Part shown: one piece after another, positions 24,160 through 27,882 of the stretch
Layout: the number at the start of each line of letters is the position of its first letter
Position numbering within the stretch: position 1 is the first letter of the stretch
Source of the DNA: CAYGZL01 sp964354345
GTDB taxonomy: Bacteria > Chloroflexota > Anaerolineae > Anaerolineales > UBA4823
DNA: 27,882 bases
Assembly (NCBI GenBank): GCA_964354345.1
Contig: CAYGZL010000121.1
Coordinates: 1-27,882 of the forward strand
Reading direction: 5' to 3'
Made by a program: the position numbers and the translations under genes
Notes under the pieces: generated by a model
What the model saw: only the letters and a program-made list of their open reading frames with translations
What the model was told of the DNA's origin: nothing
Databases searched by the model: none

Positions 24160-24463
24160 TCCGAACTCGCCGACTTCTCCATCGCTAAAACCGGAAAATT
24201 ACCCACCGGAGCCGAATTTGCGCGATCTGCCACGTACACTCGGTAACCTGCCGCGACTGATGCTGCTCGCGCTGATTCGTTTCTACCAGGCAACCCTGTC
24301 GCGCGCGCTCCCTGCAGATACCTGCCGTTTCTATCCAACCTGCTCGCATTACGGTTATCAAGCAATTTATAAATATGGCGCAATCAAAGGCGGAGGGATG
24401 GCAATTTGGCGCATCTTCCGCTGCAATCCCTTTAATCCGGGTGGTTTTGATCCAGTGCCATAA
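24134..24463 (+). CDS. yidD: membrane protein insertion efficiency factor YidD, 109 aa
   Basis: Small factor that assists YidC. The core LIRFYQATLSRALPADTCRFYPTCSHYGYQAIYKYGAIKGG, ending IFRCNPFNPGGFDPVP, is the full YidD domain with its conserved cysteines. An N-terminal extension of about 40 residues (Pro/Ser rich, SVSHPMVDPNSPTSP) precedes it, longer than in most members. GGAG at 24122-24125 favours the ATG at 24134; a later Met (residue 7) is possible. It lies within the rnpA end (26-base overlap) and 35 bp before the propeller lipoprotein gene. Confidence 0.93.
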   Translation: MSVSHPMVDPNSPTSPSLKPENYPPEPNLRDLPRTLGNLPRLMLLALIRFYQATLSRALPADTCRFYPTCSHYGYQAIYKYGAIKGGGMAIWRIFRCNPFNPGGFDPVP

Positions 24464-24498
24464 AGATATTTATTTGGGTCTGTGAAATTACGGTGCTC

Positions 24499-25599
24499 AT
24501 GATCTCTTCTCGACGTTTCCCCTTTATATTTCTCTCACTGGTTGTACTGGTCTTGTTTCTGTCCTCCTGCGCGGGTGATGTAGGGGCGCTCAGTAACTGG
24601 CCTGGATTAAGTGTTGATCCAGTTGGTGGCATGGCCTATGTGTCTTCTGGTTCGCATGTGTATGCAATTGATACCTCGAACGGCGTTGAAAAATGGCGTT
24701 TCCCGAGTAAACCAGATTCAAATATTAATTTTTTCGCCGCTGCCACGCAATCCGCTGATGGTCAATTAATTGTGGGGTCGTATAAAAATCAACTTTTCAG
24801 CATTGATCCTATCGGAGGGGGGCAGAAGTGGATATTTGACCAGGCAACATCTCATTTCGTTGCTTCTCCCCTGATAACGAGCCAGGGGATCTACGCCCCA
24901 AATGCCGATGGTGTCTTATATGCATTGGATCTGGCAGGTAATGTCCGCTGGACATTCAAGACCGCTCGCCCTTTATGGGGCACGCCAGCGAGTGATGGGG
25001 ATGTGATCTATCTCCCAGCTATGGATCATCATATCTATGCCTTAAATGCCCAAAACGGTCAGGTAATTTGGGAAACGGATAATTTGGGCGGGGCAGTGGT
25101 GGGCTCGCCAACGCTTGGTAATGACGGTGTGATGTATGCCGGTACTTTCGGTAAATCCTTGATCGCTGTAGACCGTCAAAGTGGGAAAGTGCTTTGGAAA
25201 TTGCCTACCTCGGGTTGGGTTTGGTCTGGACCTGTTATGGATGGCGACAACCTCTATTTTGGGGATGTCAGCGGCACCTTGTATGCAGTTAATGCTGCAG
25301 ATGGATCTATCCGTTGGTCAAAACAGCTCGATGACTCACGCGATCGAGCGATTATTGACAAACCACTCCTTCTCGGGGATACCCTGTATTTTTGCTCCGA
25401 AAACGGTCGGTTTTACGCAGTGGATCCGACCAGTGGTACTCCACGCTGGAGTGCGCCAAAAACCTTGGATGGCAAGTTATACGGTTCACCAGTGGTGATC
25501 GGGGAGCAAATCCTGGTACCAATTATGCAGGGCAAATCGCTGTTGGTAGCCCTGGATGAGAATGGGAATCCGCGCTGGGCTTACATGCCTGTAAAATAA
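24499..25599 (+). CDS. PQQ-type beta-propeller lipoprotein (BamB-like), 366 aa
   Basis: Secreted lipoprotein. The signal FPFIFLSLVVLVLFLSSC ends in lipobox LSSC. The mature part is a chain of about eight propeller blades with the repeat outline (V/L)YA-D--G---W, for example HVYAIDTSNGVEKWRF, VLYALDLAGNVRWTF, HIYALNAQNGQVIWE, TLYAVNAADGSIRWS and RFYAVDPTSGTPRWS. In diderm bacteria the similar BamB scaffolds outer-membrane protein assembly. Here a protein-interaction scaffold on the outer face of the membrane is the safest reading; no PQQ enzyme residues are evident. The start could also be GTG at 24493; neither has a strong ribosome site. It sits between yidD and yidC, an insertion into an otherwise conserved cluster. 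Confidence 0.88.
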   Translation: MISSRRFPFIFLSLVVLVLFLSSCAGDVGALSNWPGLSVDPVGGMAYVSSGSHVYAIDTSNGVEKWRFPSKPDSNINFFAAATQSADGQLIVGSYKNQLFSIDPIGGGQKWIFDQATSHFVASPLITSQGIYAPNADGVLYALDLAGNVRWTFKTARPLWGTPASDGDVIYLPAMDHHIYALNAQNGQVIWETDNLGGAVVGSPTLGNDGVMYAGTFGKSLIAVDRQSGKVLWKLPTSGWVWSGPVMDGDNLYFGDVSGTLYAVNAADGSIRWSKQLDDSRDRAIIDKPLLLGDTLYFCSENGRFYAVDPTSGTPRWSAPKTLDGKLYGSPVVIGEQILVPIMQGKSLLVALDENGNPRWAYMPVK

Positions 25600-25642
25600 T
25601 TATATGTATTATGTCGAATATTCAGAATTGAGATAAGGCGCT

Positions 25643-26422
25643 ATGTGGGACACAATTATTCTTGACCCCATGATTAACCTGTTGCTGTGGATTTACAGCA
25701 TCATCGGCAATTTTGGAGTTGCCATCATCCTTTTCACGATCTTGATTCGTCTACTGACCCACCCACTTACGGTGCAGCAGGTCAGAGGGATGCAAAAGAT
25801 GCAGGAGATGCAGACCTCGAAACAATGGCAGGAAATGCAGAAGAAATACAAGGATGACAAGCCGAAATTACAGCAGGAGCAGATGAAGCTGTACAAGGAA
25901 ATGGGTATCAATCCGCTCGGTTCATGCCTGCCGACCTTGATCCAATTTCCAATCATCATTGGACTTTACCAGGCGGTGATCCGTGTTTTAGGCGGTGCGC
26001 CGGTCCAGCTTGTTGATCTTTCTCGTCATATATATTCATTTGTGGACGTCACCCCCCTGCTCCCGGTAAATAACCGTTTTCTGTGGATGGATCTGAGCCA
26101 GCCGGAGCGTTTGTATATTTTCGGATATGGCATCCCCATCCTGGCCATTCTTGTAGTCGTTACCACCTATCTCCAACAAAAACTCATGACACCCGTTTCG
26201 CAACCAGGTGACCAAGGGGCGCAAATGACGAAGGCGATGAACCTGTATATGCCTCTTTTAATGGGGTATATGGGTTATACCCTGGCTTCAGGACTTTCAA
26301 TATATTTTGTGGCCGGGAATATTGTCACGATTTTCCAATATGCAATTTTAGGAAAGCTCAACTGGCGGAATTTGCTACCTGTCAAAGCCCCCAGTCCTCA
26401 GAAGACTCGCCAGGGAAGGTAA
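25643..26422 (+). CDS. yidC: membrane protein insertase YidC (Oxa1 type), 259 aa
   Basis: Inserts and folds membrane proteins alone or with SecYEG. Its form is the short Gram-positive or Oxa1 type, without the large periplasmic domain of proteobacterial YidC. Membrane segments are visible at about 12-37 (with Arg36, the conserved groove arginine, in LFTILIRLLTHPL), then a cytoplasmic charged helical hairpin (KMQEMQTSKQWQEMQKKYKD...LQQEQMKLYKEMGINP), and at about 93-115, 160-180 and 205-240. AAGG about 6 bases before the ATG. It follows the propeller lipoprotein by 43 bp and is followed by khpB after 16 bp. Confidence 0.96.
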   Translation: MWDTIILDPMINLLLWIYSIIGNFGVAIILFTILIRLLTHPLTVQQVRGMQKMQEMQTSKQWQEMQKKYKDDKPKLQQEQMKLYKEMGINPLGSCLPTLIQFPIIIGLYQAVIRVLGGAPVQLVDLSRHIYSFVDVTPLLPVNNRFLWMDLSQPERLYIFGYGIPILAILVVVTTYLQQKLMTPVSQPGDQGAQMTKAMNLYMPLLMGYMGYTLASGLSIYFVAGNIVTIFQYAILGKLNWRNLLPVKAPSPQKTRQGR

Positions 26423-26438
26423 AACAAAAGAGGCAGAG

Positions 26439-27293
26439 ATGAGCAATAAAAAAGCCAGTTTAGAGATCATCGCTCCAACCGTTGAAGAAGCTGTTGAACG
26501 GGGGTTAGCAGAATTGAGTTTGCCAGCCGGAGCGGTTGAAGTCGAGGTTTTGGATGCGGGTAGCCGCGGTCTGTTCGGTTTAGGTTCACGACAGGCCAGG
26601 GTGCGTTTGAAAATTAAGTCAGCCTCAGAACCGGCCAACAAATCGCTTCGTTCGGGGCCAAAACCAGCCATGATTATGCTGCCCATCTCCGAGGAGACTG
26701 GCACTGGGAAACAGGATATTGAAGAAGAAGAGGGGGAAACACCTGAAGAGGAAGAGGATGGTTCGTCTCTTGTGCGAGAACCTGCTATAGAGGTGAGTGA
26801 AAAGCTTACAGAAACGAGTGAAGAAGCAGCCTTGCAGGTAGCCCGCGATACGGTGGACGAATTACTCCGGAAGATGAAAATTCGTGCCCAGGTGTCAGCT
26901 CACCTGGTCGAACCAGATGATGAACATAGCCGGGCTGCGATTTGGGTGGATGTACGCGGACAAGACTTGAGTATCCTGATTGGACCGCGCTCGGAGACTC
27001 TGAACGCATTACAATACCTTTCCGGATTAATCCTTAGCAAGGAGCTAGGTCGGTCAATCCCGTTGGTGATTGATATAGAAGGGTATCGAGCGCGACGCAT
27101 CCAACAGCTTCGCCGCCTTGCCCGGCAAATGGCTGACCAGGCTGTCAAAACAGGTCGCCGGCAAATGCTGGAACCAATGCCAGCCGAGGATCGTCGGATC
27201 GTCCATATCGAGCTTCGCAACCATCCCTCTGTGATGACAGAAAGTGTTGGTGAAGATCCGCGCCGGAAGGTTACGATCGTTCCCAAGAGTTAG
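26439..27293 (+). CDS. khpB: RNA-binding protein KhpB/Jag (Jag-N, KH, R3H), 284 aa
   Basis: RNA-binding regulator linked to cell elongation in other bacteria. Jag-N domain at residues 1-58 (KKASLEIIAPTVEEAVERGL, GSRGLFGLGSRQARV). A long acidic linker follows (about 88-112, EEEEGETPEEEEDG). A KH domain spans about 140-210 with ILIGPRSETLNALQYLSGLI, and the R3H domain (RRLARQMADQAVKTGRRQMLEPMPAEDRRIVH) forms the C-terminus. The KH loop is usually GRRGETL; here the second Gly is Ser (GPRS), so nucleic-acid binding by the KH domain may be weakened. GAGG lies 6 bases before the start. Last gene of the cluster. Confidence 0.95.
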   Translation: MSNKKASLEIIAPTVEEAVERGLAELSLPAGAVEVEVLDAGSRGLFGLGSRQARVRLKIKSASEPANKSLRSGPKPAMIMLPISEETGTGKQDIEEEEGETPEEEEDGSSLVREPAIEVSEKLTETSEEAALQVARDTVDELLRKMKIRAQVSAHLVEPDDEHSRAAIWVDVRGQDLSILIGPRSETLNALQYLSGLILSKELGRSIPLVIDIEGYRARRIQQLRRLARQMADQAVKTGRRQMLEPMPAEDRRIVHIELRNHPSVMTESVGEDPRRKVTIVPKS

Positions 27294-27337
27294 CTAAACC
27301 CCTGCAATATCCCTGTTCGTCACTGGGTAAACACAGC

Positions 27338-27366
27338 TTGACCAGATTTAGTGGGGATGGTACAAT
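27338..27366 (+). promoter_or_regulatory. promoter of the tRNA-Glu gene
   Basis: TTGACC (27338-27343), a 17-bp spacer and TACAAT (27361-27366) form a near-consensus promoter. The start should be about 27373, only 7 bases before the mature tRNA. Confidence 0.85.
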
Positions 27367-27379
27367 CCCGTCGCTTATT

Positions 27380-27452
27380 GCCCCCATCGTCTAGGGGACC
27401 AGGACGCAGCCCTTTCAAGGCTAAAACCAGAGTTCGAATCTCTGTGGGGGCA
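27380..27452 (+). tRNA. tRNA-Glu (TTC)
   Basis: Cloverleaf built by eye. Acceptor GCCCCCA pairs with TGGGGGC, the D arm is GTCT/GGAC, the anticodon loop is CTTTCAA with anticodon TTC at 27414-27416, the T arm is CAGAG/CTCTG around TTCGAAT, and the discriminator is A73. The closing pair of the anticodon stem (C27-A43) is a mismatch. CCA is not encoded. It has its own promoter and terminator. Confidence 0.95.
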
Positions 27453-27453
27453 C

Positions 27454-27486
27454 AGAAAAAGCACCGTTATTCACGGTGCTTTTTCT
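27454..27486 (+). terminator. terminator of the tRNA-Glu gene
   Basis: Perfect 14-bp arms at 27454-27467 and 27473-27486 (core GCACCGT/ACGGTGC) around TATTC, with five T in the outer 3' arm. It starts two bases after the tRNA. Confidence 0.93.
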
Positions 27487-27498
27487 GGGGGCGCCTCC

Positions 27499-27527
27499 TT
27501 GACTTAGTCTATGACTTAGTCTATAAT
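27499..27527 (+). promoter_or_regulatory. toxin-antitoxin promoter embedded in tandem operator repeats
   Basis: TTGACT (27499-27504), a 17-bp spacer and TATAAT (27522-27527) form a strong promoter. Two perfect tandem copies of TGACTTAGTCTA (27500-27511 and 27512-27523) cover the -35, the spacer and the first bases of the -10, and each holds the half-palindromes GACT and AGTC. This is the layout expected for autorepression by the Phd-type antitoxin encoded 18 bp downstream. Confidence 0.85.
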
Positions 27528-27544
27528 GTAACCAGAGGTGCAAA

Positions 27545-27766
27545 ATGACAGTATTTAATATCCATGATGCAAAAACCCACTTTTCTAAGCTGCTCGAGCG
27601 TGTGCTAAACGGCGAGGAAGTTGTGATTGCCAAGGCAGGGAAACCTGTGGCGCGTATCTTGCCATATGGGTTGGATGATCATTCTCCACGCGTCCCAGGG
27701 ATCGACAGGGGTAAATTGATCATAATGCCTGACTTCGATGCGCCACTCCCAGAGTTTGATCTATGA
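27545..27766 (+). CDS. Phd/YefM-family antitoxin, 73 aa
   Basis: DNA-binding antitoxin. The N-terminal domain TVFNIHDAKTHFSKLLERVLNGEEVVIAKAGKPVARILPY is the standard Phd/YefM dimerisation and operator-binding fold, and the C-terminal tail (about 45-73, PRVPGIDRGKLIIMPDFDAPLPEF) is the toxin-neutralising segment. AGAGGTG lies 4 bases before the ATG. Its stop overlaps the toxin start (ATGA at 27763-27766). The upstream tandem repeats are its likely operators. Confidence 0.93.
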   Translation: MTVFNIHDAKTHFSKLLERVLNGEEVVIAKAGKPVARILPYGLDDHSPRVPGIDRGKLIIMPDFDAPLPEFDL

Positions 27767-27882
27767 ACGTGCTGATCGATACCCATACTTTTCTTTGGTG
27801 GAATTCAGAAGATGAACGATTATCTTTAGGCGCAAAAGAGATCATCGCAAATGGAAATAATGAAATTTTCTTATCTGCAGCC
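27763..27882 (+). CDS. PIN-domain toxin (VapC-like), N-terminal 40 residues, cut by window end
   Basis: NVLIDTHTFLWWNSEDERLSLGAKEIIA followed by NEIFLSAA matches the start of the PIN family that pairs with Phd/YefM-type antitoxins, with the first catalytic Asp (Asp6) in LIDTH. These are metal-dependent ribonucleases. It is translationally coupled to the antitoxin through ATGA. The remaining acidic residues lie beyond the window. Confidence 0.9.
   Translation, partial: MNVLIDTHTFLWWNSEDERLSLGAKEIIANGNNEIFLSAA

Noticed and set aside
27351..27548. Plus-strand frame over the tRNA-Glu gene
   Set aside because: It spans the tRNA, its terminator and the next promoter, so it is not coding.

Overview
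The window looks like chromosome of a free-living bacterium, most likely a member of the Chloroflexota (Anaerolineae-like). This is an inference from gene style: Tat-exported YkuD transpeptidases with SRRDFLK signals, a squalene-cyclase-like toroid protein, AlkZ-related and WYL proteins, strong GGAGG ribosome sites and SigA-type promoters. No marker such as 16S rRNA is present. No prophage, insertion sequence or CRISPR array was seen.

Left part (1-4400): a small PspC membrane protein and a nitroreductase on the minus strand. Then comes a plus-strand operon of a Gfo/Idh/MocA oxidoreductase, a TIM-barrel sugar isomerase/epimerase and a SAM methyltransferase. A near-perfect operator-like palindrome sits at the likely promoter of this operon. 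A long inverted repeat ends it against the convergent GyrI-like gene.

Centre-left (4388-12037): a GyrI-like small-molecule-binding protein is divergent from a WYL-domain regulator, with a TGACA/TGTCA operator between them. Next is a giant 1637-residue double UvrA (four ABC modules), whose stop overlaps the GTG start of an alpha-alpha toroid (prenyltransferase/squalene-cyclase-like) protein. With the AlkZ-related protein at 13016-13888, three family types known from protection against DNA-damaging small molecules lie within about 10 kb. I regard this as the best candidate for an undescribed system (genotoxin tolerance), but the functional link is inference.

Centre (12118-17428): a minus-strand cluster reads, in transcription order, a 54-residue pilin-like microprotein, two Tat-exported L,D-transpeptidases, a PCuAC-type lipoprotein with a degraded copper motif, the AlkZ-related protein, a fragment resembling the N-terminus of class I fructose-1,6-bisphosphatase, and a Ser/Thr/Pro-rich lipoprotein. 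A MazEF-like toxin-antitoxin pair follows on the plus strand. Then comes an array of about 112-bp repeats (17582-18073) arranged as an alternating A-B-A-B higher-order repeat ending close to the ppdK stop codon.

Right part (18083-27882): pyruvate phosphate dikinase (minus). A consensus promoter and structured leader drive rplU-rpmA-rpmE, in which L31 is fused to a domain resembling the RNA polymerase alpha C-terminal domain. After folD comes the rpmH-rnpA-yidD-(PQQ propeller lipoprotein)-yidC-khpB cluster. It is followed by tRNA-Glu(TTC) with clear promoter and terminator, and a Phd/PIN toxin-antitoxin operon cut by the window edge, whose promoter is built into two tandem 12-bp operator-like repeats.
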